Shown here piece after piece: positions 8,121-15,213 of a stretch of 21,871 nt of DNA. Source of the stretch: a bacterium (GTDB taxonomy: Archaea > Nanoarchaeota > Nanoarchaeia > Woesearchaeales > UBA10216); NCBI GenBank assembly GCA_024206195.1, contig JAAGZO010000795.1, forward strand, positions 1 to 21,871. Reading direction: 5' to 3'. Positions within the stretch are counted from its first letter, which is position 1. Each line of letters opens with the position of its first letter. The notes beneath the pieces were generated by a model. The model did no database searches and was not told the origin of the DNA. It saw only the letters and a program-made list of their open reading frames with translations. The position numbers and the translations under genes were made by a program.

Positions 8121-10799
8121 ATGAAAACAAATCCTATCCTTGCTATAATAATCAGTGTAATGTTTGTTGCAACAGCAGGAGCGTTTGATATCGACTGGGA
8201 TGAACACATAATTGATGGGGATTTCAGTGGGGCTTATAATGTTTATGCCATTGATTTAGACGGTGACGATGATGTTGATGTTCTGGGAGCTGCAAGGTAT
8301 GCAGATGATATCACCTGGTGGGAGAATGATGGAAACCAGAACTTCACGAAACACACCATTTACGGAGATTTCGATGGAGCCAATAGTGTCTTTGCTATAG
8401 ATTTAGATGGAGATAATGATGTGGATGTTCTGGGAGCTGCAGGGTATGCAGATGATATCACCTGGTGGGAGAATGATGGAAACCAGATCTTTACGGAACA
8501 CACCATTTACGGAGATTTCGATGGAGCCAATAGTGTCTTTGCTATAGATTTGGATGGAGATAATGATGTGGATGTGCTGGGCACCGCAGGTTATGCATAT
8601 GATATCACCTGGTGGGAGAACGATGGAAATCAGAATTTCACGTGGCGAACTATCAATGTAGATTACTATGGAGCCAGGAGTGTTTATGCCATTGATTTAG
8701 ATGGTGATGGTGATGTTGATGTTCTGGGCGCTGCATCATATTATATCGGGGGATCAGAAGATATTACCTGGTGGGAAAATGATGGAAATCAGAATTTTAC
8801 TAGACATTCGATAGATGCAAGTTTCGGTGAAGCCAGGAGTGTTCATGCCATTGATTTAGATAATGACAATGATGTAGATGTGCTGGGCGCTGGTAGTAAA
8901 ATCGTCTGCTGGGAGAACGATGGAAACCAGAATTTCACGAAACACATTATCGATGGAAACCCAGCTTATAGTGTTTGTGCCATTGATTTAGATGGAGATA
9001 ATGATGTGGATGTTCTGGGCGCTGCGTACATAGCTAATGATATCACCTGGTGGGAGAACGATGGAAGTCAGAACTTCACAGAACACACTATCGATGGGAA
9101 TTTCGATGGAGCCATTAGTGTCTATGCAATAGATTTAGATGAAGATAATGACGTGGACGTGCTGGGCGCTGGTCTAGATGATGATGAAATTACCTGGTGG
9201 GAATCATTTTTATCACCTGAAATTAGCAATATTGAAATTTCAAACCTGACCAGTGTTTCCGCTACAATCAGTTGGACAACGGGATTTCCGGCAAATGGAT
9301 ATGTACATTATGGACTTACTACCGATTTCAGTGATACTCTCAATGAATTTCGCTCTAATGATGATGTTCATATTGTGAAGATAACAGGACTATCACCAAC
9401 TATTCCTTACTACTTTGAGGTTGTCTCCGGTGGAACAGTAGACAGTAATGGCGGGAGTTATTACACATTCACTACAACAGAAGTAGGAATCGGAGTACCT
9501 TATCTTATAGCTGGAAGGGTATATTTTCCTGACAGCATTACACCTGCCGAAGGAACACTTATTTCAGTAGAAGTTAAATCTTCGGGAGGTGATATCTCCT
9601 ACCCTCTGGCGGCATTGGCAGATACTGCTGGTTTCTGGTTGCTTAACTTAGGCAATCTCAAAGACACCACTACAAATGATGTTTTTTCTTACTCTATTGG
9701 AGATTCAATCTTCATAACTGCTAATGGTGCCGATGATGGTAGAAGTTCTGCTGTTGACACCGTTTCAGGTACAAGCCCGCAAGATTGCGGTATAATCCAT
9801 CTTTACAATACAATTCCAGCAATCTCTAATGTTGTAAACATACCCGAAAGCCCTTGCGGAAATGAAGATTGTGAAGTTTCGGCCATTATAAGAGATACGT
9901 TAGTAACAACTTGGGTAAATGCTGCAGATCTATATTATAATGGTTCTGGATATGGAGTTGTAACTATGAGTAATATCGCAGATTCATTTTATGCAACCAT
10001 CCCGGGTCAACCAGCTCGGACTACGGTATATTATTACATATCAGCCAAGGATAACCTTGGTGATTCAACAGTATCGGATACGTTTTCATACTATGTACAA
10101 CCGGACACATGCTTAACCTGTGAAGCAACGATTATCAGTCAACGTGTACCGGATGTAAACGGCGATATCTTTTTCGATCTACAAGTTAACAACTGCGGAT
10201 TTGTATCTCATGACGTTGGAAGTGAAATGTACCCTACGATAGGTGACTGTGCTTCAGGAACCCAGTATGATTTTGATATAATAAGGTTGCTTACTTCTAA
10301 CCTTGCGCCGAGTGATTCATTCTCAGGATATTATTCATATCATATAGATGATGTCAGCGGTTCGGGATTAAGCCACTGCGCTCTGAATTTCAATGTAGGA
10401 CCGACAGTTGATAACTGGTATGCAACCTGCTGTGATGAGTTCTACTTCACGCGATCGTGGGGCAGGAGTACTGGTTCGAGGAATAGTTTTTTTGAAGGAA
10501 ACTGGCTTAGCAGAGATGACCAAATATCTCTTCCAACAACAACCGCACTCAATCAGAATTACCCCAATCCATTCAATCCCACAACCACTATTGAATATCA
10601 ATTATCAGAACCTTCTCATGTGACACTTGAAATCTACAACATCCTCGGCGCGAAGGTGTCAACATTAGTGGATAAATATCAAGATGCGGAATATTACAAC
10701 ATCGAATGGGATGCTTCTACTTATTCAAGTGGGATATATTTCTATAAGTTAACAACTGATAGGAAGACACTTACGAAGAGAATGACGTTGTTGAAGTAA
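8121..10799 (+). CDS. Secreted VCBS/FG-GAP-repeat protein with T9SS type A sorting domain
   Basis: 892 residues. Signal peptide (about 1-21, MKTNPILAIIISVMFVATAGA). Seven FG-GAP/VCBS units of about 49 residues (about 22-360) with AIDLDGDNDVDVLGAA and ITWWENDGNQNFT signatures. An FN3-like domain follows (about 366-450, ATISWTTGFPANGYVHYGL), then a module ending WLLNLGNLK that is shared with the RHS protein, then a Cys-containing region. The C-terminal domain (about 805-892, NQNYPNPFNPTTTIEYQL...GIYFYKLTT) is a textbook type IX secretion sorting domain. T9SS cleaves such a domain during export and often anchors the protein to the surface. SD is AGAGG about 8 nt before the ATG. Repeats of this kind form beta-propellers; the ligand cannot be read from the sequence. 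Confidence 0.95.
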   Translation: MKTNPILAIIISVMFVATAGAFDIDWDEHIIDGDFSGAYNVYAIDLDGDDDVDVLGAARYADDITWWENDGNQNFTKHTIYGDFDGANSVFAIDLDGDNDVDVLGAAGYADDITWWENDGNQIFTEHTIYGDFDGANSVFAIDLDGDNDVDVLGTAGYAYDITWWENDGNQNFTWRTINVDYYGARSVYAIDLDGDGDVDVLGAASYYIGGSEDITWWENDGNQNFTRHSIDASFGEARSVHAIDLDNDNDVDVLGAGSKIVCWENDGNQNFTKHIIDGNPAYSVCAIDLDGDNDVDVLGAAYIANDITWWENDGSQNFTEHTIDGNFDGAISVYAIDLDEDNDVDVLGAGLDDDEITWWESFLSPEISNIEISNLTSVSATISWTTGFPANGYVHYGLTTDFSDTLNEFRSNDDVHIVKITGLSPTIPYYFEVVSGGTVDSNGGSYYTFTTTEVGIGVPYLIAGRVYFPDSITPAEGTLISVEVKSSGGDISYPLAALADTAGFWLLNLGNLKDTTTNDVFSYSIGDSIFITANGADDGRSSAVDTVSGTSPQDCGIIHLYNTIPAISNVVNIPESPCGNEDCEVSAIIRDTLVTTWVNAADLYYNGSGYGVVTMSNIADSFYATIPGQPARTTVYYYISAKDNLGDSTVSDTFSYYVQPDTCLTCEATIISQRVPDVNGDIFFDLQVNNCGFVSHDVGSEMYPTIGDCASGTQYDFDIIRLLTSNLAPSDSFSGYYSYHIDDVSGSGLSHCALNFNVGPTVDNWYATCCDEFYFTRSWGRSTGSRNSFFEGNWLSRDDQISLPTTTALNQNYPNPFNPTTTIEYQLSEPSHVTLEIYNILGAKVSTLVDKYQDAEYYNIEWDASTYSSGIYFYKLTTDRKTLTKRMTLLK
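8186..9202 (+). repeat. Seven imperfect VCBS-unit repeats, about 147 bp period
   Basis: Units carrying the coding for TTCTGGGAGCTGC and ACCTGGTGGGAGAA are spaced 147 bp at the start (8281 to 8428) and become irregular later through small insertions and deletions, for example the extra YYIGGSE residues in unit 4 and a shortened unit 5. Units 2 and 3 are almost identical at nucleotide level, indicating a recent duplication. Confidence 0.85.
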
Positions 10800-10823
10800 T
10801 TAGTACTAAGAATCTATTTCTAT

Positions 10824-10850
10824 AGCCGCCTAACATGGCGGCTTTTTTCA
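10824..10850 (+). terminator. Rho-independent terminator after the VCBS/T9SS gene
   Basis: A perfect 7-bp stem AGCCGCC/GGCGGCT with a 6-nt loop (TAACAT) is followed directly by a T-tract. It lies 24 bp after the stop codon at 10799. Confidence 0.92.
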
Positions 10851-10859
10851 TTCCACTTT

Positions 10860-12040
10860 ATGGTATAAGTCGCTATGTTTAATAGTCGGTAGAGAGATTC
10901 TACTGTAGTATATTTCATCGTTGAAACCAGAAGCTTTTACATGGAGGATAACGATGAAGAAAGCTCAGACCGATTGGACAGGCCAAGTTCTTTATGCTGG
11001 CATCGACTTACACAAAAAGAAATGGGTGATCAGTGTACGAACCAGAGACCTACATTTAAAGACGTTTGTTACCAACGCTGATCAGGAAGTTTTATTGAAA
11101 TCATTCAGGAATAATTGGCCGGGAGCAGAGATTACAGCTGTATATGAAGCAGGGTGTTTTGGATATAATTTGTCTAAGTTTTTAAACAATAACGCCATCA
11201 AAACAATAGTAGTAGCTCCACATACTGTTCCTGTTGCTCCCGGGCTATTTGTAAAAACCGACAAGTTAGACAGCAAGAAGTTGGCACTGGAGTTATCTAA
11301 GGGATCATTGAAAGGGATATACCAGCCACCGTCTCAACAGCTCTATGATCGCGGTTTACTCCGGAAACGTCGGCAACTTATCAAACGCAAGGTCCAGGTT
11401 CAACTCCAACTAAAATCAGATCTGCTTTTCTATGGAATCAAAACTGACATAAATGAAGCCAGATATTGGTCAAAGAAGGTCTATCAAGAACTCAGAGAAA
11501 TAGGTTTTGATAATGAGCGCTTTAAGAAAGTCTTTTTACTCATCCTCAAGGAGTATGAGGAGTTGATTGAGCGAATAAAAGAAATCGACAGACTATTGGA
11601 TGAACTTTCCCAGCGGACCAAATACAGAAAGCAATTCGAACTTTTGAGAACTGTTCCGGGGATTGGTAAATTGGCTGCTTTAAATATTATCTTAGAAATC
11701 GGAGACATAAATCGTTTCACCAGCGCCGAGAAATTTGCATCATATCTCGGTCTCACACCATCTGAACAATCAAGCGGCGAAACTAAATGGATTGGTTCCT
11801 TAACCGGCATGGGTCAGTCTGTTCTTCGCACATTATTTATTGAAAGTTCCTGGGCGGCAATAAAGAAGGATCCTGCCCTATTGAGGAAATACCAGCGTTT
11901 ATCAGCAAAGAAAAGGCCAGCTAAGGCTATAGTCGCGGTAGCCAAGAGCCTGGCTAATAGAACCAGGAAAGTGCTTTTAGATGAGGAACCTTATGTTATT
12001 GGGATTGTAAGGTAAGCTATTTAAAATTTGATGGTATAAG
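10860..12040 (+). mobile_element. IS110-family insertion sequence, apparently intact
   Basis: One transposase gene with about 94 bp of non-coding sequence on the left and about 16-25 bp on the right. ATGGTATAAG occurs at 10860-10869 and again at 12031-12040, giving a direct repeat at the two ends and no terminal inverted repeats, as expected for IS110. A second, deleted copy at 20469-20665 (minus strand) matches from the left end through the first 26 codons, which supports the left boundary near 10860. In characterised IS110 elements the non-coding end specifies a bridge RNA; here I cannot fold one with confidence. Confidence 0.82.
10954..12015 (+). CDS. IS110-family DEDD transposase (recombinase)
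   Basis: 353 residues from the ATG at 10954, chosen over a TTG 33 bp upstream because GGAGG lies 7-8 nt before it and the deleted second copy conserves the same ATG and SD. N-terminal RuvC-like DEDD domain: D18 (GIDLHKKKW), E65 (VYEAG), D103 and D106 (KTDKLDSKK). A coiled-coil middle (about 190-225) leads to the C-terminal Transposase_20 domain, with a helix-hairpin-helix (RTVPGIG, 232-238) and the Q-S-S-G-E motif (272-276) that contains the candidate catalytic serine. In this family the enzyme acts with an element-encoded RNA to join element ends to a target. All key residues are present, so the copy could be active. Confidence 0.93.
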   Translation: MKKAQTDWTGQVLYAGIDLHKKKWVISVRTRDLHLKTFVTNADQEVLLKSFRNNWPGAEITAVYEAGCFGYNLSKFLNNNAIKTIVVAPHTVPVAPGLFVKTDKLDSKKLALELSKGSLKGIYQPPSQQLYDRGLLRKRRQLIKRKVQVQLQLKSDLLFYGIKTDINEARYWSKKVYQELREIGFDNERFKKVFLLILKEYEELIERIKEIDRLLDELSQRTKYRKQFELLRTVPGIGKLAALNIILEIGDINRFTSAEKFASYLGLTPSEQSSGETKWIGSLTGMGQSVLRTLFIESSWAAIKKDPALLRKYQRLSAKKRPAKAIVAVAKSLANRTRKVLLDEEPYVIGIVR

Positions 12041-12303
12041 AGAAGTAGATTAGTTCTATCGTTGGAAGTGATCGTTTCTATGTTCATGAAGAAACTCTAA
12101 AATTACTTCGTGTATAAGTATGCGACATTTCCGTTTTTAATCAAATATCGACGTGCGGAGGGTAATACAACATTACCGCGAATAGCAGAGAGATCACTTT
12201 AAATCTATTACCAACAGCGATGAAAAACACAAAAATATTTATTGACTATTAACATAGCAGAACCTTGTAAGCAACTTACATTTATAACCACAAGGAGGAG
12301 TTA
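12041..12303 (+). other. Leader region of the ubiquitin-like operon
   Basis: 263 bp without a gene between the IS110 right end and the Ubl start. It holds two inverted repeats: GGTAAT/ATTACC around ACAAC (12161-12177), and TGTAAG/CTTACA around CAA (12266-12280), the latter just before the SD. A TTGACT hexamer at 12242-12247 could be a -35, but no good -10 follows at 16-18 bp. An operator or 5'-UTR hairpin is plausible and unproven. The promoter of the operon most likely lies here, because the upstream IS gene ends 288 bp away. Confidence 0.4.
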
Positions 12304-12516
12304 ATGCGTATTAAGATTCTTAAACTTGGCGAGGCGGCTAAGGAAGTCGAGGTTACCGACGGTTCAACGGTCAACGATGTCATCCAGCAGAGCAATTTCC
12401 GACGGGAACATCAGACTATAATGCTCAACGGACAGCCTGCTTTTGAAACAGCAACAGTCAGTGAAGGGGACATCATCACCATGAATCCGTCGGTTAAGGG
12501 CGGAAGGTATGATTGA
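12304..12516 (+). CDS. Ubiquitin-like protein precursor (MoaD/ThiS-like beta-grasp) with internal Gly-Gly
   Basis: 70 residues. Strong SD (AAGGAGGAG) right before the ATG. The pattern of a beta-hairpin (MRIKILKLGEAAKEVEV), helix (STVNDVIQQS), strand (TIMLNGQP) and a final S-E-G-D-x-I-x-M segment is the MoaD/ThiS/ubiquitin beta-grasp. It ends K65-G66-G67 followed by R-Y-D, so a diglycine would be exposed only after removal of three residues, as for pro-ubiquitin; the JAB gene two ORFs downstream is the obvious protease. The gene overlaps the E2 gene by 8 nt, and the codons for Gly-Gly-Arg (GGCGGAAGG) also supply the E2 ribosome-binding site. A sulfur-carrier role (MoaD, ThiS) is the alternative, but the adjacent E2 argues for protein conjugation. 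Confidence 0.85.
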   Translation: MRIKILKLGEAAKEVEVTDGSTVNDVIQQSNFRREHQTIMLNGQPAFETATVSEGDIITMNPSVKGGRYD

Positions 12517-13840
12517 GCGTATCAAAACGCAGGCACGCTACTTTTCGCAGAGGTACAACATGCCGATCAAGGTAATTCATTCAAGCCGGGTAGCACCGGC
12601 TTTTTCTTTTTCAGGAGGGATTGTTGTTGAGTTGGCGGACAGTTACGATTTGAAGACTACCTACAACAATCAGCCCATCAGGTACCGTAAAGATGATTCT
12701 GAAACGACAGATAATGACAAATTCATAGGTGAAGACAGGATCGCTGTAATTACAGACAGACAGCTTACCATCCTGTTTCAGGTAACCGATGACAACAGCT
12801 TCAGCCTATTTAACAACATACTGGAAACCGCTATTCCCAAAATGGCCAGGCAATGGCATAAGGAAAGATCTGAAGTCTTCACCGCCCTTTTAGCGTCTGG
12901 TATCGAGAAAAGGATAACGCAGCTTCGGTCGTCATTAAACGACAGCAAGACCAACCAGGAGAACCTCTCCCGTCAGCTCTTCGAGGTCAGCAGGAGGATT
13001 AACGAGGACTCCCAGATACTGGAGATGCTGGAGAAACCTCTGCTTCCTGTGCACAGGAAAGCTAAACGGGATTACTCGGACCTCAGGAAGCTGGTACCAG
13101 GGATGTATTCATCGATCTACTTCAAAGATGAGAAGATCGTTGCTGTGAGCAACTACGTTGAAATCTACTACAACGATTATGATTATGATCTGGGGATATT
13201 TGAGATAAAGATAGATATTGCCAAAGGTGATATCACCATAAGCAACAGTACCAATCCTGTTAACGACTTCCCTCACCCCCACGTCGATATGGATGGTCAT
13301 GTCTGCTGGGGGAACATTGGTTCGGGGATCTACAAGATGTTGGGACAAAACGAAGTTTACGGGCTGCTGGAGTTAATACACAAGTTCCTGTACGAATACA
13401 ACTCAGAGAGCCCTTACCAGAAAATCGAGTACTGGAATCCCGATTACTGCGAAGAGGATGATTCCTACTCCCGCTGCCGTGAAAACAGCTATGGCTACAC
13501 CTGCGTGCAATGCAGCGATTCCGACTGTCCCTGGTACGACGGCGCTAATGAGGAATGTGCCGAGGACGCTACATTGGAGTACTGCACCTCGTGCCAGTAC
13601 CGGTGCAGCTACGGCGATGAGATGATATCCGATTGCTTTGAGGAAAACGGTCCCCTGAGGTGTATGGCCTGTGGTTATGACAGCTGTCCCCACTACTTCA
13701 ACGAGGAAGTATGTCATGATGCTAACTCGGAAGAATGCCATTCATGTAAAATTGTAGGATGTAAACACCACGGAGGTACTAATGGAGAAACAGTTGCAGC
13801 AGGAGTTCAGCATAATGATCCATGCCAATGCGTGGAGTAA
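12509..13840 (+). CDS. E2-like ubiquitin-conjugating enzyme fused to a four-unit cysteine-repeat (zinc-finger-like) domain
   Basis: 443 residues. An N-terminal domain (about 1-125) is followed by a predicted coiled coil (about 128-175), then an E2/UBC-like core (about 185-295). H256-P257-H258-V-D-M-D-G263-H-V-C266-W aligns without gaps to the eukaryotic E2 active-site signature H-P-N-(I/V)-x3-G-x-(I/V)-C-L, so Cys266 is the predicted thioester cysteine, with His258 in place of the usual Asn. Residues 314-441 are Cys-rich: four units of C-x(7-8)-C-x2-C-x(3-4)-C begin at Cys 323, 350, 376 and 402. This part could bind zinc and act as a RING-like or target-recognition module; that is inference. 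The start overlaps the Ubl by 8 nt with GGAAGG as SD; an internal ATG (Met18, 12560) with AGAGG upstream is a possible second start. The gene overlaps JAB. Confidence 0.85.
   Translation: MIERIKTQARYFSQRYNMPIKVIHSSRVAPAFSFSGGIVVELADSYDLKTTYNNQPIRYRKDDSETTDNDKFIGEDRIAVITDRQLTILFQVTDDNSFSLFNNILETAIPKMARQWHKERSEVFTALLASGIEKRITQLRSSLNDSKTNQENLSRQLFEVSRRINEDSQILEMLEKPLLPVHRKAKRDYSDLRKLVPGMYSSIYFKDEKIVAVSNYVEIYYNDYDYDLGIFEIKIDIAKGDITISNSTNPVNDFPHPHVDMDGHVCWGNIGSGIYKMLGQNEVYGLLELIHKFLYEYNSESPYQKIEYWNPDYCEEDDSYSRCRENSYGYTCVQCSDSDCPWYDGANEECAEDATLEYCTSCQYRCSYGDEMISDCFEENGPLRCMACGYDSCPHYFNEEVCHDANSEECHSCKIVGCKHHGGTNGETVAAGVQHNDPCQCVE
13475..13762 (+). repeat. Four-unit C-x8-C-x2-C-x4-C protein repeat in the E2 C-terminus
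   Basis: Cysteine positions are 323/332/335/340, 350/359/362/366, 376/385/388/393 and 402/410/413/418, with unit starts 27, 26 and 26 residues apart. Each unit is acidic between the cysteine pairs. The spacing suits one tetrahedral zinc site per unit. It does not match the C3HC4 RING spacing or a binuclear treble clef that I can recognise. Confidence 0.8.
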
Positions 13841-14465
13841 AATTAAAAATTGGGTACGGCTGGCATCACCTGATGAGGTCTCGGCACTGGGAACAGTTGA
13901 TGAACTTCGCGATGATGATAATTCTTTGGCAGGATTTCTGATTACAGAGGTCTTCCTGCTGGATCAGACCTGCAATATTGTGGAGACATCTATCAGCGAT
14001 GAAGCGATATCAAAACTGATGATTGACCTCTCGGAAAAGGAGCATGACCTCTCCACCCTCAGATGCTGGATTCATTCTCACGGTAAGATGGGTGTTTTCT
14101 GGTCTAACACCGATGACGAATGCTGCGAGAAACTTGCCAATAACAGCTACACCATCAGTTTTGTCACCAACATTAAGGGAGAGATTCTCTGCAGGTTGGA
14201 TATCTACAATCCTGTCCATGTCACTCTTGATGAACTCCCGGTACAGGTCTATTATCCCGAGGAGGAAACGCTTTCCGATTGGTGTAAGGAGGAGTTCGAG
14301 CGGAAAGTAAAAAAAGAACCAGCGGTTGTAAGAAAGAGCAAACGGAAAAGTCATACCCCCGAGTTCGGTACACTTGAGGAGATGGAGGAAGCATTTCAGA
14401 AGGGAGAGATAGACTTTGATGATTATTACAACTATTGCTACTCAGATGATGATCTGCCTTTTTAG
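13782..14465 (+). CDS. JAMM/JAB metallo-isopeptidase (Ubl maturation and deconjugation)
   Basis: 227 residues from 13782. All metal and catalytic residues of the JAMM motif are visible: E32 (SPDEVSALG), H98-S-H100-G, then S108-x2-D111, that is H-x-H-x7-S-x2-D. The fold (about 10-150) matches RPN11/AMSH-type MPN+ domains, zinc enzymes that cut after the C-terminal Gly of ubiquitin-like proteins. Predicted jobs are removal of RYD from the Ubl and release of conjugates. The tail (about 160-227) is a basic patch (KVRKSKRKS-like) followed by an acidic, Tyr-rich end. Two starts are credible: 13782 (GGAGG 5 nt upstream, 59-nt overlap with E2) and Met12 at 13815 (AGGAG 9 nt upstream, 26-nt overlap). 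Either way it is translationally coupled to E2. Confidence 0.93.
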   Translation: MEKQLQQEFSIMIHANAWSKIKNWVRLASPDEVSALGTVDELRDDDNSLAGFLITEVFLLDQTCNIVETSISDEAISKLMIDLSEKEHDLSTLRCWIHSHGKMGVFWSNTDDECCEKLANNSYTISFVTNIKGEILCRLDIYNPVHVTLDELPVQVYYPEEETLSDWCKEEFERKVKKEPAVVRKSKRKSHTPEFGTLEEMEEAFQKGEIDFDDYYNYCYSDDDLPF

Positions 14466-14474
14466 GAGGAATTT

Positions 14475-15155
14475 ATGATAGAAAACAGATTCCTGCGTCA
14501 GCAGGATATAATCGATCCCGAACTACTTGCCGATGCCAAGGTGACTATCATCGGCTGTGGAGCGGTGGGCAGCTTCACGGCATTGACAATGGCCAAGATG
14601 GGCATTGAGGATATCACCATTTATGATCCCGACAGCATTGAAGTTCACAACTTCCCCAACCAGTTCTTCAGGCTTAAAGATATTGACCGAAAAAAGGTTG
14701 ATGCCATTGAGGAGATCATATGGGAATTCGAAGATGTGGAGATCACTCCGAAACCACGCCTTTACTCCAGCCAGCCGTTGGAGGGGATCGTTATTTCCGC
14801 AGTGGACTCCATGGCGGCGCGCCATACAATCTGGAAAAGTGTTAAGGCTCAGCCCAAGGTGTCTCTATATCTCGATTCAAGAATGGCATCCCAGGTAATA
14901 CAGCTTTATTCATACCAGCCCGGGAATCCCGATATCCTCAAGTCCTATGAATCCTCATTAGTCAGCGATGCCGAAGCTCTTGATGAACCATGTACAGCGA
15001 AGGCGATTATCTATACTGTATTGCAATTGGCGGGATTGATTGCCAGGCAGGTGGTTACTTATTTAAATGGGGAATGGGTTGAACCGGTGATTACGCTTGA
15101 TTTGAAAACACTCACACTACTGAAAAGCGGGGTGGTAAATGACAAAAAGAGTTAA
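14475..15155 (+). CDS. Minimal E1-like Ubl-activating enzyme (ThiF/MoeB fold)
   Basis: 226 residues. SD AGGAGG sits 5-6 nt before the ATG and only 9 nt after the JAB stop. Rossmann ATP-binding motif G27-C-G29-A-V-G32; acidic D51/D53 at the end of strand 2; N59-F-P-N-Q63-F in place of the usual N-x-x-R-Q; K73/K74; S-A-V-D111-S-M-A-A-R116. The protein is just the adenylation domain: there is no C-x2-C zinc pair as in MoeB/ThiF and no ubiquitin-fold domain. Apart from Cys28 in the glycine loop, the only cysteine is Cys173 (DEPCTAKAIIYT), the natural candidate for the E1 thioester. Predicted role: adenylate the Ubl C-terminal Gly, then hand it to E2 Cys266. Confidence 0.92.
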   Translation: MIENRFLRQQDIIDPELLADAKVTIIGCGAVGSFTALTMAKMGIEDITIYDPDSIEVHNFPNQFFRLKDIDRKKVDAIEEIIWEFEDVEITPKPRLYSSQPLEGIVISAVDSMAARHTIWKSVKAQPKVSLYLDSRMASQVIQLYSYQPGNPDILKSYESSLVSDAEALDEPCTAKAIIYTVLQLAGLIARQVVTYLNGEWVEPVITLDLKTLTLLKSGVVNDKKS

Positions 15156-15213
15156 AATGATAATAGCAATTGTTACCGAAGTACTAAGACGTTTGATCTG
15201 TAGAGGGTGCTGA
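15139..15213 (+). CDS. Candidate 24-residue micro-ORF at the end of the Ubl operon
   Basis: The peptide is short and basic with a hydrophobic middle (MTKRVKMIIAIVTEVLRRL then ICRGC), possibly an amphipathic or membrane-seeking helix. The ATG lies 17 nt before the end of the E1 gene, after GGGGTGG, and its TGA shares one base with the ATG of the next ORF (TGATG). That chain of overlaps matches the style of the whole operon and suggests coupling. The ORF may instead serve only to carry ribosomes to the 39-residue ORF. No family recognised. Confidence 0.4.
   Translation: MTKRVKMIIAIVTEVLRRLICRGC

Noticed and set aside
10921..10953. TTG at 10921 as the transposase start
   Set aside because: The ATG at 10954 has a better SD that is conserved in the second IS copy, and the DEDD domain begins after it.
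12242..12270. TTGACT -35 with a -10 for the Ubl operon
   Set aside because: No acceptable -10 hexamer at 16-18 bp spacing, so it is not listed as a promoter.
12540..12562. Near match between CTACTTTTCGCAGAGGTACAAC in the E2 gene and the leader of the T9SS gene (8098-8123)
   Set aside because: Short and in coding context on one side; treated as chance, apart from noting Met18 as a possible alternative start.
14010..14354. Overlapping open frames inside the JAB, E1, E2, RHS and ankyrin genes
   Set aside because: They are antisense or shifted shadows of genes with clear family motifs and have no SD or recognisable domains.
12304..15155. MoaD/ThiS-ThiF-JAB sulfur-carrier pathway (cofactor or siderophore biosynthesis)
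   Set aside because: An E2 active-site protein is encoded between the Ubl and the JAB, and no biosynthetic partner gene is nearby; protein conjugation fits better.
12304..15155. PRTRC plasmid system
   Set aside because: The PRTRC set also includes a ParB-like protein and other PRTRC proteins, which are absent, and the Ubl tail GG-RYD differs from what I recall of PRTRC protein C.
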